Positions 56,801 through 64,000 of a DNA stretch of 64,000 nucleotides are shown piece after piece. Below the pieces are notes generated by a model. That model did not search any database, was not told where the DNA came from, and was given only the letters and a program-made list of their open reading frames with translations. Where the stretch lies: contig CAVVZX010000007.1 of NCBI GenBank assembly GCA_963752855.1, positions 7,559-71,558 on the forward strand, written 5' to 3'. The position numbers and the translations under genes are program-made. This DNA comes from DATJPW01 sp963752855. Its GTDB lineage: Bacteria; Desulfobacterota; Desulfomonilia; Desulfomonilales; Desulfomonilaceae. The stretch's first letter is position 1, and every line of letters begins with the position of its first letter.

Positions 56801-57384
56801 AGGATGTTGAAATGGTTGGTATTCGGTTTCATGGAAGAGGTGGACAGGGCGCTGTTGTCGCTTCAAAGATTTTAGCGAATGCCTATTTTAAACAGGGACT
56901 CTACGTTCAGGCTTTTCCGTCTTTCGGTATGGAACGAAAAGGCGCGGCTGTTTCCGCGTTTGTAAGGCTGGATAACGTACCTATCGTTGAACGGGGAGAG
57001 ATTAAACACCCGTCGTCAATCATCGTTCTGGATTCTTCTCTGCTGCATAAAGTGGATATAGCTCAAGGCGCTGAACCGGGTGCGCTGATCCTACTCAGTT
57101 GCAAGGAACATGATAACCGGATCGCCATTGAAGGTTCGTTTCGAGTGGCCGGTGTGGATGCCTCCAAAATAGCGCTTCAATACGGTTTGGGCTCAAAGAT
57201 GGCCCCAATCATAAACACCGTTATCCTCGGTGCTTATGCTCGGATCTCCGGTGACCTTACGCTTTCAAACCTGCTGGAAGCCATAGAAACAGGCGTACCG
57301 GTTAATCCCAAACAGAACATGGCTGCTGCCGAAGCGGCATACCATGCAGTATTCCGCATATCAGGAGATGTTGATGCAGCCTAA
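56797..57384 (+). CDS. 2-oxoacid:ferredoxin oxidoreductase, gamma subunit
   Basis: 195 residues of the POR/IOR gamma domain: VGIRFHGRGGQGAVVASKIL, QAFPSFGMERKGAAVSAFVR, and PIINTVILGAYARISGDLTL. Part of the enzyme that oxidatively decarboxylates a 2-oxoacid to an acyl-CoA while reducing ferredoxin. Overlaps both neighbours. Gene order gamma-delta-alpha-beta follows in one operon. Which acid (pyruvate, 2-oxoisovalerate, aryl pyruvate) is not readable. Confidence 0.92.
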   Translation: MKDVEMVGIRFHGRGGQGAVVASKILANAYFKQGLYVQAFPSFGMERKGAAVSAFVRLDNVPIVERGEIKHPSSIIVLDSSLLHKVDIAQGAEPGALILLSCKEHDNRIAIEGSFRVAGVDASKIALQYGLGSKMAPIINTVILGAYARISGDLTLSNLLEAIETGVPVNPKQNMAAAEAAYHAVFRISGDVDAA

Positions 57385-58588
57385 GAAAGTCATTCAAAGT
57401 CTGTCAGAACTTCCCACAATGCCGTCCACCATCGGTACCATGGCTTGGAACGAGACCGGCGACTGGCGTTATTTAACACCGTTGATCGCGAATAAACTGG
57501 CGCCCTGCAGCCAGAACTGTCCGGCTGGTATTCCGATCCCGAGCTATCTGAATGTCTTAAGAAATGGTAGCGTTCAAAGAGGTCTCGCCCTGTTGCTGGC
57601 CCACAACCCGTTGCCCGGTCTAACTGGCCGACTATGCTATCACCCCTGTCAGACAAAATGCATTCGGAAAAAAATCGATCAAGCAATATCGGTCCAGGAG
57701 ATTGAGCGGTTTCTGGCGGATATCGACATAGAGGTAAAGATTGAGAAAAGCCAAACAGCAGATAAACGGGTGGTGGTCATCGGTTCCGGCCCGCTGGGGC
57801 TATCCAGTGCGTTTTATTTAAGTTTCCGGGGATGTCAGGTCGTTATTCTGGATCCGAGCAACCAGGCAGGCGGAGCGCTTCTTGATCTTCCACCGGAGAA
57901 GATCGCGCCGCAGGCGCTGGCGAATGAAATCAACCGTTTGACCCTTCTGGCCGATATTAAGCTTGAAACCGGCGCCTCAATCGATTTCGAAGCACCCGGC
58001 GGATCGCTGTCAAAGGCTGACCTTATCATTTTAGATCCGACCGGCCTTTCAGAAGATTTTACCGCGCCTGTCAGAGCGGTCGCTTTCGATCCGTTTGATG
58101 ATTCGACCGTAACCGGCGAAGTCATCGCTGTGACATTACCGAAAAAGTTGAAACCCTTCAAAGCTCCCATGATTGCCCATTACATCGCCGTCGGTCGTCT
58201 GATAGCCGAGAAGGCATTCGATTTTCTGGTCATGCGCTCAGGGCAACAGGACCTCGCACAACCGAACCCGGACCTGCCCCGGCAGGCTGTGAATGTGGAA
58301 GACATCAAGATTGAGCGCTTTTTGCCGTCTGGTCTTGCTACAGAGGCAGAAACCAAGCAAGAGGGGATATGGGACCGGGAGCGGGCTCTGCAGGAAGCGG
58401 AGCGCTGCCTGTCTTGCGGTACCTGTAACCTGTGCTTGCAGTGTGTCTCGTTTTGTCCCGATGCCAGCATCCGGCTTGATGAAGATGAAGCCTCTGTTCG
58501 GGTCGACCTGGACCACTGCAAGGGATGCGGTATCTGTGCCTATGAATGCCCTCGGGGGATCATTACGATGGAGGAAATAAGCACGTGA
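57374..58588 (+). CDS. 2-oxoacid oxidoreductase delta subunit fused to a GltD-like flavoprotein domain
   Basis: 404 residues from the ATG at 57374 (AGGAG six bases upstream), overlapping the gamma gene by eleven bases. The N-terminal Cys-rich GltD-type domain (CSQNCPAGIPIPSYLN, CYHPCQTKC) precedes a dinucleotide fold (VVVIGSGPLGLSSAFYL). The C-terminus holds two [4Fe-4S] sets (CLSCGTCNLCLQC and CKGCGICAYECP). Fused delta subunits of this kind are usually longer; the flavin/NAD part appears shortened here, so NAD(P)H coupling is doubtful. It relays electrons between the TPP core and ferredoxin. Confidence 0.87.
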   Translation: MQPKKVIQSLSELPTMPSTIGTMAWNETGDWRYLTPLIANKLAPCSQNCPAGIPIPSYLNVLRNGSVQRGLALLLAHNPLPGLTGRLCYHPCQTKCIRKKIDQAISVQEIERFLADIDIEVKIEKSQTADKRVVVIGSGPLGLSSAFYLSFRGCQVVILDPSNQAGGALLDLPPEKIAPQALANEINRLTLLADIKLETGASIDFEAPGGSLSKADLIILDPTGLSEDFTAPVRAVAFDPFDDSTVTGEVIAVTLPKKLKPFKAPMIAHYIAVGRLIAEKAFDFLVMRSGQQDLAQPNPDLPRQAVNVEDIKIERFLPSGLATEAETKQEGIWDRERALQEAERCLSCGTCNLCLQCVSFCPDASIRLDEDEASVRVDLDHCKGCGICAYECPRGIITMEEIST

Positions 58589-59748
58589 AAAAAGTCATGA
58601 TGGGGACCGAAGCCGCTGCTTTGGCCGCAAAACTGGCCAGGGTTCAAGTTGTATCGGCGTATCCGATCACCCCTCAGACCGTTATTGTTGAGAATTTGGC
58701 CGATATGATCGGCCGGGGCGAACTGAAGGCCAATTACATGCCGGTGGAGTCGGAGCACTCGGCCTTGGCCAGTTGTATCGGCGCTTCCATGGCTGGCGCC
58801 AGGGCCTTTACGGCAAGCTCCTCTCATGGCCTGGCCTACATGCATGAAATGCTCCATTATGCTTCCGGGGCACGGGTTCCGGTCGTGATGGTCAACTGCA
58901 ACCGTGCCATTGGCCCCCCCTGGAATCTGTATTGCGACCACACCGATTCGCTAGCCCAGCGCGATACCGGCTGGGTCCAGTATTATTGCGCCGGCGCCCA
59001 GGATGTGCTTGACGCGATTTTGATCGCCTATGGAGTAGCCGAACGGGCTCTCTTGCCGATCATGATCAATATGGACGCATTCTATTTGACCCACACCTCC
59101 GAAGTGCTGGATGTGCCGGATCAGGAGAAGGTGGATATTTTTCTGCCTCCCTATCAGCCGTCGAGCAAGCTGAATGTGGACGATCCCAAGACCTTTGGCA
59201 ATGTGTGCGGCGCAGACCTGTTTACCTCTATCAGATACAAACGACATTGTGACACCCTTTCGCTGGAGAAGCTTTGGGACCGGACGGCGGCAGAATTTTA
59301 CGACCATTTTGACCGCTTGCATCCAACCGTGGAAACGTATCAAACGGAAGATGCCGATGTGTGCATCATTGGTATCGGTACTGGCGCCGGCGCCATGCGG
59401 CTGGCAGCGGACCGTTTGAGGGAAGAAGGCTTGAAGGTCGGCTGCATTCGACTTTCGATAATTCGACCGTTCCCCGGTGAAAGATTCAAAAGAGCGATCG
59501 CAAACGCCAAACATCTAATTATCATTGATCGTGACGTCTCTTTCGGCGCTGAGGGCATCGTGGCCCAGGAGGTGAAAGCAGGCCTGTTTGACCGCCATGG
59601 GGATGTGAAATTGACCGGCTTTATTGCCGGAATCGGAGGAAATGATGTCTCCGCGGAGACAATTGTTCCTCTAGTGCGGCAGGCGATTTCCGGAGACGGA
59701 GCCGCGGTCGAAGCCGGGACGACGCTCTGGGCGGAGGTGTTGCCATGA
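58585..59748 (+). CDS. 2-oxoacid:ferredoxin oxidoreductase, alpha subunit
   Basis: 387 residues from the GTG at 58585, which overlaps the delta stop (GTGA) and has GGAGG upstream. Core motifs are VSAYPITPQTVIVENLADMI, NYMPVESEHSALASCIGASM and ASSSHGLAYMHEMLHY. This chain forms the pyrimidine side of the TPP site and binds CoA. The C-terminal transketolase-like domain (DADVCIIGIGTGAGAMRLAA) is complete. The next gene starts within its stop. Confidence 0.93.
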   Translation: MKKVMMGTEAAALAAKLARVQVVSAYPITPQTVIVENLADMIGRGELKANYMPVESEHSALASCIGASMAGARAFTASSSHGLAYMHEMLHYASGARVPVVMVNCNRAIGPPWNLYCDHTDSLAQRDTGWVQYYCAGAQDVLDAILIAYGVAERALLPIMINMDAFYLTHTSEVLDVPDQEKVDIFLPPYQPSSKLNVDDPKTFGNVCGADLFTSIRYKRHCDTLSLEKLWDRTAAEFYDHFDRLHPTVETYQTEDADVCIIGIGTGAGAMRLAADRLREEGLKVGCIRLSIIRPFPGERFKRAIANAKHLIIIDRDVSFGAEGIVAQEVKAGLFDRHGDVKLTGFIAGIGGNDVSAETIVPLVRQAISGDGAAVEAGTTLWAEVLP

Positions 59749-60623
59749 ATGAACACGCTCAGCAAAAAAGAGATCTGTTCACCCCCGGTCACTACGGTTG
59801 CCCCGGCTGCGGCGCAACGTTGGCCATGCAGCAGACCCTTTCGGTCCTGGGTGAAGATACGATTGTGGTAATGCCGGCCGGATGCTGGTCTACCCTGATT
59901 GGTATTTACCCCTACACCTGCCTGACCGTGCCCGTAATTTCAGTAGCTTTTGGATCGACCGCTGCGATTGCCGCAGGTGTCAAGTCCGGTTTGACCATAC
60001 AGGGAAACGATCATACCACGGTCTTGGCCTGGGCGGGTGATGGCGGCACCTTTGATATCGGCTTACAGGCGCTTTCCGGCGCAGTGGAACGAAACGACGA
60101 TATCCTTTTCATCTGCTATGACAACGAAGCCTATATGAACACGGGTATCCAACGCTCCTCGGCCACGCCGGCCGGCGGGTGGACCACCACCACTCCGGAT
60201 TCGGCCCTGAAGGTCCAGAAGAAGAAAAACATCGTAGAAATTATGGCGGCGCACCGCATCCCCTACGCGGCGACCGCCAGTATCGGCGCGCCGGAGGATC
60301 TAAAAGGCAAGCTCGAGAAAGCCAAAGACATCAAAGGCTCGCGCTTTATCCATTTGTTTGCTTCATGCCCGACCGGCTGGCGGCATGCCCCTCAACTGTC
60401 CGTTGAGATTGCCAGAGAGGCCGTTAAAAGCCGCTTGTTTCCTCTTTATGAAGTGTCCTACGGGGACGAATGGAAGTTAAGTCCCATGCCTGACAAGGTA
60501 GGTGTGGAAACTTATTTAAAACATCAAGACCGGTTCAAAAAAATGTTAGCCAGCGACCATCAGCGCTTCCAAAAGCAGGTGGATGATGACTGGCTGCGCT
60601 TGCTGGATAAATGCCGGCCCTAA
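59745..60623 (+). CDS. 2-oxoacid:ferredoxin oxidoreductase, beta subunit
   Basis: 292 residues. GHYGCPGCGATLAMQQTLSV carries the CxxC cluster ligands and the TPP/Mg motif is AWAGDGGTFDIGLQAL...YDNEAYMNTG. It holds the pyrophosphate of TPP and, with alpha, forms the catalytic core. ATGA overlap with alpha. The FICYDNEAYMNTGIQRSSAT stretch is close to pyruvate-type beta chains, so pyruvate is the best guess. Confidence 0.93.
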   Translation: MNEHAQQKRDLFTPGHYGCPGCGATLAMQQTLSVLGEDTIVVMPAGCWSTLIGIYPYTCLTVPVISVAFGSTAAIAAGVKSGLTIQGNDHTTVLAWAGDGGTFDIGLQALSGAVERNDDILFICYDNEAYMNTGIQRSSATPAGGWTTTTPDSALKVQKKKNIVEIMAAHRIPYAATASIGAPEDLKGKLEKAKDIKGSRFIHLFASCPTGWRHAPQLSVEIAREAVKSRLFPLYEVSYGDEWKLSPMPDKVGVETYLKHQDRFKKMLASDHQRFQKQVDDDWLRLLDKCRP

Positions 60624-60797
60624 CAAAGGGCCGGCCGGACGACTCTATCGCAAGCGATTAAGGCAGATACTCTATTCCCGTGATGACAGCCGGACGATAT
60701 GAGGAAAGCCTCAGAAAGCTTAATGTCGTGGTTCGCATTTTCGGCAAACCAAGTGAAAACGTGACGTATCAATAATAATGAAATTAGAGGTGTGAAA

Positions 60798-61634
60798 ATG
60801 AAAGCGGCATTTACACTGATTCCTTCGGAATCGAGACGACTCATTGCAAAAGGTGTTGCGGTAATGAAAGAGGTAAAAGAGGCGGGTGAAAAGGGATATA
60901 CCATTATCTGCGGCGGCACCACGAACGGATATGTGGCACAGGAAATACTGGGCGTAACCGATATTCCTCCCGAAAGGTATACGGCAGGCACAGTTTCTAG
61001 CCGCGTGTTATGTACGACCGACGCAGACAAACGATCTTCTTTCCCAATCATCCTCTTCAAGGGGCAGAGAACAACCAAGAGTATCCCTGAAGCCCTCAAT
61101 GATTTTCACCCGCAAACCGTTATCATCAAGGGCGCCAATGCCATTGATCCAAGTGGAAAAGTTGCCGTTATTTCGTCCGGATTCGACGGTGGGACCATGG
61201 GGGTAACACTCGGAACCGCAGTATCACAGGGTCTTAAATATATCGTGCCGGTCGGCCTTGAAAAACTTGTCTCATCTGTCGAGGATTCATGTTCATGGAC
61301 GGGGGCAAAGACCCTTGGCTACTCCATGGGAGCCGATTTTGGGATGTTTATAATACCCAATCCCTTGGTCGTGACCGAAATCGAAGCCCTGAAAATCCTG
61401 ACAGGAGTGAATTCAAAACATGTCGCCTCAGGTGGGATTGGCGAGTGCTCTGGCGCTGTAGTGATCGTTGCTGAGGGCGCTGAAGAAAATGTAAATAAAG
61501 CGATTTCCATCATTGAAAAAATTAAGGGAGAGCCCATTCTCCCGGATTTCAAAGGGACCTGCAAGACATGTCGATATGCATGCATATATGCCGGGAAAGA
61601 TCAAAGTGATCTTCCCGAATGGTTGAGAGGTTAA
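60798..61634 (+). CDS. Conserved protein of unknown function with a C-terminal Cys motif
   Basis: 278 residues from the ATG at 60798 (AGAGG eight bases upstream). Alpha/beta with Gly-rich turns: YTIICGGTTNGYVAQEILGV, VIIKGANAIDPSGKVAVISS and GGIGECSGAVVIVAEGAEEN, compatible with a Rossmann-like fold. It ends in CKTCRYACIYAGKDQ, a possible metal or cluster site. No signal peptide or membrane segment. I do not recognise the family. It lies between the oxidoreductase operon and cstA copy 2, about 170 bases from the former, so a role in oxoacid use is possible but unsupported. Confidence 0.6.
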   Translation: MKAAFTLIPSESRRLIAKGVAVMKEVKEAGEKGYTIICGGTTNGYVAQEILGVTDIPPERYTAGTVSSRVLCTTDADKRSSFPIILFKGQRTTKSIPEALNDFHPQTVIIKGANAIDPSGKVAVISSGFDGGTMGVTLGTAVSQGLKYIVPVGLEKLVSSVEDSCSWTGAKTLGYSMGADFGMFIIPNPLVVTEIEALKILTGVNSKHVASGGIGECSGAVVIVAEGAEENVNKAISIIEKIKGEPILPDFKGTCKTCRYACIYAGKDQSDLPEWLRG

Positions 61635-61669
61635 TGGCGTTCAACAATTTTGACCTGCGTATCTGTGCT

Positions 61670-61779
61670 GTATTGTGCGACGCGCGAATGTGCGTCGCAT
61701 TGGGGATACCATCGGCTTAAAGGGCCGGTTCAATCTTTAAGTCCCTTCAAAAGGGCTGCCATACAACGAAGGAGGTAGC
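61670..61779 (+). promoter_or_regulatory. Conserved leader of cstA copy 2
   Basis: Aligned with 49208-49315. GCGACGC-GCGAATGT-GCGTCGC forms a perfect seven-base stem, and TCCCTTCAAAAGGGCT a second one near the ribosome site (GAAGGAGG). Confidence 0.5.
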
Positions 61780-63468
61780 ATGAACGCAGTATACGTCTTA
61801 ATTCTTGGTTTGATCGTCGTGTTCCTCGGGTACCGGGTGTACGCCAAGTACATCGATGAAAAGGTGATCCAGGCTGACCCAAAGCGCGTGACTCCGGCCA
61901 AAATGTACATGGATGGCGTGGAGTTCATGCCCACCCCCAAGAGCATACTTTATGGGTTTCAATTCAAATCCATTGCGGGCGCGGGGCCGATCGTAGGCCC
62001 GATCATCGCGATTCAGTGGGGTTGGTTGCCCGCGGTGCTCTGGATACTCCTGGGAGCATTTTTCATCGGTTGGGTGCATGACTATGCCAGCGCGATGATA
62101 GTCATGAGAAACGATGGCGCATCCTTCGGCGGATTGAGTCACCGTTTGATATCGCCCAGGGCCAGGCTCATACTCCTTGCATTCATCTATTTCTATCTAC
62201 TGCTGTGCGCCAGCGCGTTCGGGGCTATCGTTGCCGGCACCTGCATCAAGCTGAAGGCAGCGCCGATGGCGTGGCTGTTTCTGACCGGCGCCGGCGTCCT
62301 GGCCGGGCAGATGATTTATCGCTGGAAGCAGGACATTATTCTGACCACCGTAGTTACAGTCTTGATCGCCCTTGCGGGAATATGGGTCGGCAGCAAAGTA
62401 ACTACGGACAGCATTCTTGGCGTCGGACTGTCCAATAGCACTTGGTTGTGGGCCATCGTCGCTTTTGTTTTCTGTTACGTCTCCGCTGTGTTGCCGATCT
62501 GGCGTTTTGCCTTGCCCATTAACTACGTTGCCGCTTACATCGTATTCTTCGGGCTGTTTTTCGGGTGTATCGGCATACTGGTGCTTCGCCCGGAGTTCAC
62601 ACTCCCTGCGTTTCAGTCGTTTGAAATTGGCATCGGGCCGCTGTGGCCGATTATGTTCGTGACCCTTGCCTGTGGCGCCATCTCGGGTTGGCACAGCATT
62701 GTCTCGAGTTCAGGTACGGCCAGGCAATTAGAAAACGAACTGGATGCCCGGCCTGTAGGCGCCGGCGTGATGTTCCTTGAAATGATGCTTGCGTTGTTTG
62801 CCCTTATCATTGCGGGAACTCTTTTTAGTTCGATGGGGGAGTACACCGCAGCGCTGAAGCAAACGCCTGCTGCGGTCTTCGCTGCCGGCGTGTCCAATTT
62901 CCTTGGGGCTCTTGGATTGCCCGCCAATGTGGGTAACACTTACGGCAGCGTGATGATAATCTTCCTTGCCGTCACGCTCATGCAACTGCAAATACGATTC
63001 ATGAGAGTGGCTACTTCGGAATTGCTCAGTGATGTCAGCCCGGTCTTCAAGAACGTCCATGTGGGAACGATAATCGCCTGCATCCTCGGGCTCCTCCTAG
63101 TGTTCACCGGATGGTGGCAGTATCTGTGGATTGTCTTTGGCGGCGCCAACCAGTTGATGGCCTCTCTGGCCTTACTGCTGATAAGCGCGTGGCTGGTATC
63201 CGAAGGCAAGCCGTCAGGATGGGCCTTTTATCCAATGATCTTCATGTTTGTGACCACTATTGCGGCCCTCGTGTACACCGCGCACAATTTACTAGTCACG
63301 AAAGGGTTGTCCGGAGCAGTTAAGGGGCCAGACCTTATTGGAAACATCCTTATGGGTATTGTGGCGCTGTTTCTGGTTGCGGCAGCGCTTGTGATTTCCT
63401 GGGAAGGGTACAAGGCGTTCCGCCGAATGCGTGAGGCGAAAGCCGCTGTTGCGCCGTCCAAAGCTTAG
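61780..63468 (+). CDS. cstA: CstA-type carbon-starvation transporter, copy 2
   Basis: 562 residues, intact. Same start (NAVYVLILGLIVVFLGYRVY), pore-region motifs (GPIIAIQWGWLPAVLWILLG, GAISGWHSIVSSSGTARQLE) and end (EGYKAFRRMREAKAAVAPSK) as copy 1, with high identity over the whole length. It lies next to the 2-oxoacid oxidoreductase operon; pyruvate is a known CstA substrate, which makes a link attractive. The leader and terminator are also shared with copy 1, so the duplication covered the full transcription unit of cstA but not the GET3 pair. Confidence 0.93.
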   Translation: MNAVYVLILGLIVVFLGYRVYAKYIDEKVIQADPKRVTPAKMYMDGVEFMPTPKSILYGFQFKSIAGAGPIVGPIIAIQWGWLPAVLWILLGAFFIGWVHDYASAMIVMRNDGASFGGLSHRLISPRARLILLAFIYFYLLLCASAFGAIVAGTCIKLKAAPMAWLFLTGAGVLAGQMIYRWKQDIILTTVVTVLIALAGIWVGSKVTTDSILGVGLSNSTWLWAIVAFVFCYVSAVLPIWRFALPINYVAAYIVFFGLFFGCIGILVLRPEFTLPAFQSFEIGIGPLWPIMFVTLACGAISGWHSIVSSSGTARQLENELDARPVGAGVMFLEMMLALFALIIAGTLFSSMGEYTAALKQTPAAVFAAGVSNFLGALGLPANVGNTYGSVMIIFLAVTLMQLQIRFMRVATSELLSDVSPVFKNVHVGTIIACILGLLLVFTGWWQYLWIVFGGANQLMASLALLLISAWLVSEGKPSGWAFYPMIFMFVTTIAALVYTAHNLLVTKGLSGAVKGPDLIGNILMGIVALFLVAAALVISWEGYKAFRRMREAKAAVAPSKA

Positions 63469-63478
63469 CGCCAGTTTT

Positions 63479-63506
63479 CCGGGTCGCGGTTTAAACTGCG
63501 ACCCGG
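63479..63506 (+). terminator. Stem-loop after cstA copy 2
   Basis: CCGGGTCGCGGT-TTAA-ACTGCGACCCGG. Compared with copy 1 the changed bases keep pairing (G-U or G-C), so selection on the RNA stem is likely. Confidence 0.65.
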
Positions 63507-63571
63507 CACTTCAGCGACGATCTTGTTTCGCGGGCACATCCTTACGCGTGCTTAGATGTCCATTTACCAGC

Positions 63572-63600
63572 AGGGCGATTTCGGTTGCCCTTTACTTTTT
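63572..63600 (+). terminator. Second terminator-like hairpin after cstA copy 2
   Basis: AGGGCGATTTCGGTTGCCCT followed by TTACTTTTT. It resembles the terminator after the GET3/ArsA pair (AGGGCGACC...GCCCT). Confidence 0.65.
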
Positions 63601-64000
63601 CTCGCCTACAATTGCCTCGACTGGATCGTGCCGATTCGCTTTCAAAAAGGAATTGAAACCAGTCCGACACTGACCCGGTTCCCAGGTCAGTGAGCACCCA
63701 AAACCTCACCATTCCCCGAGCTCGCATGTCTGTACCGGCAGGTCCGTGATTCTTCACCCCCCACCTTCGGTGGTTTGACATCGAATACGTATCAGGCCAC
63801 GGCCGAATAAATTCCACAGCGCATCGAGCAACCTGCCAGCCTGTTTTTTTACGACCGAAAGACCGTTTCGTTGCATCGCGGTGAGTGGAGCTGTCGTGAT
63901 TGACTCCACGTTCTGCGTGGCGACATCATGTTGGCCGCAATTTCCGGCGATGCCTATAATATGGAAAAGACCCCGCTGCACGAGGAGAGTAAGAATTATG
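63601..64000. other. Window-end region, no complete gene; possible gene start at the edge
   Basis: Contains a small inverted repeat (CTGACC...GGTCAG near 63669-63689) but no convincing gene. The window ends in GAGGAGAGTAAGAATTATG, a ribosome site and ATG at 63998 that may begin a gene outside the window. Confidence 0.4.

Noticed and set aside
63754..63981. 75-codon minus frame near the window end
   Set aside because: No ribosome site or known domain, and low-quality content. It is not supported as a gene.
1..64000. tRNA, rRNA and CRISPR arrays
   Set aside because: I looked for T-loop sequences, conserved rRNA segments and regularly spaced repeats and saw none.

Overview
The window looks like a chromosomal segment from an anaerobic deltaproteobacterium (Desulfobacterota), probably a sulfate reducer or syntroph of the Desulfomonile/Syntrophobacter kind. 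The reasons are a tungsten aldehyde:ferredoxin oxidoreductase, a four-subunit 2-oxoacid:ferredoxin oxidoreductase, two CstA-type transporters, paired GET3/ArsA-like ATPases, several B12/radical-SAM enzymes, and a response regulator with the C-terminal FGPDW tail common in that group. The taxonomic call is inference; no rRNA or tRNA gene was found.

Layout. 0-1.6 kb: 5' part of an aldehyde:ferredoxin oxidoreductase (minus strand) and a small secreted protein. 1.7-7.4 kb: overlapping operon for a surface glycan or modified sugar (split transketolase, GT2, DUF4915/TIGR03032 protein, sulfotransferase, epimerase). 7.6-17.3 kb: GNAT, response regulator, a cNMP/CBS/DUF294 protein with a DnaQ-like exonuclease near an SSS symporter and its small accessory protein, Sel1 protein, CorA, LptF. 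17.8-29.8 kb: a chemosensory operon (DUF4388, receiver-DUF4388-receiver-CheB, CheW, MCP, CheY, HAMP protein, very large CheA, ParA, second CheB-like protein) with no CheR. Both CheB-like proteins have lost catalytic residues. 30.2-32.4 kb: Wzc-type tyrosine autokinase. 32.5-41.9 kb: a RiPP cluster that combines a complete lasso-peptide set (RRE/PqqD, B2 protease, asparagine-synthetase-like cyclase, leader-type precursor, HPr-kinase-like kinase) with a B12 radical SAM, a second PqqD protein, two SPASM radical SAM enzymes and a nucleotidyltransferase. 42-48.8 kb: outer-membrane protein, Wza-like export lipoprotein, small secreted proteins, a standalone B12 radical SAM, DUF202. 49.3-53.7 kb: CstA copy 1, a small protein, two GET3/ArsA ATPases. 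54.2-61.6 kb: duplicated and truncated IclR copy, inserted SDR, intact IclR, 2-oxoacid oxidoreductase operon, unknown protein. 61.8-63.5 kb: CstA copy 2 with the same kind of leader and terminator as copy 1.

Sequence quality: about twenty otherwise well-conserved genes carry single-base frameshifts, often compensating pairs. In several cases one base restores an invariant motif, for example the CxxxCxxC of the radical SAM at 36.3 kb. I treat most of these as likely consensus indel errors rather than pseudogenes. The density is highest in the RiPP cluster, so real decay there is not excluded. CDS coordinates below span the whole inferred gene.
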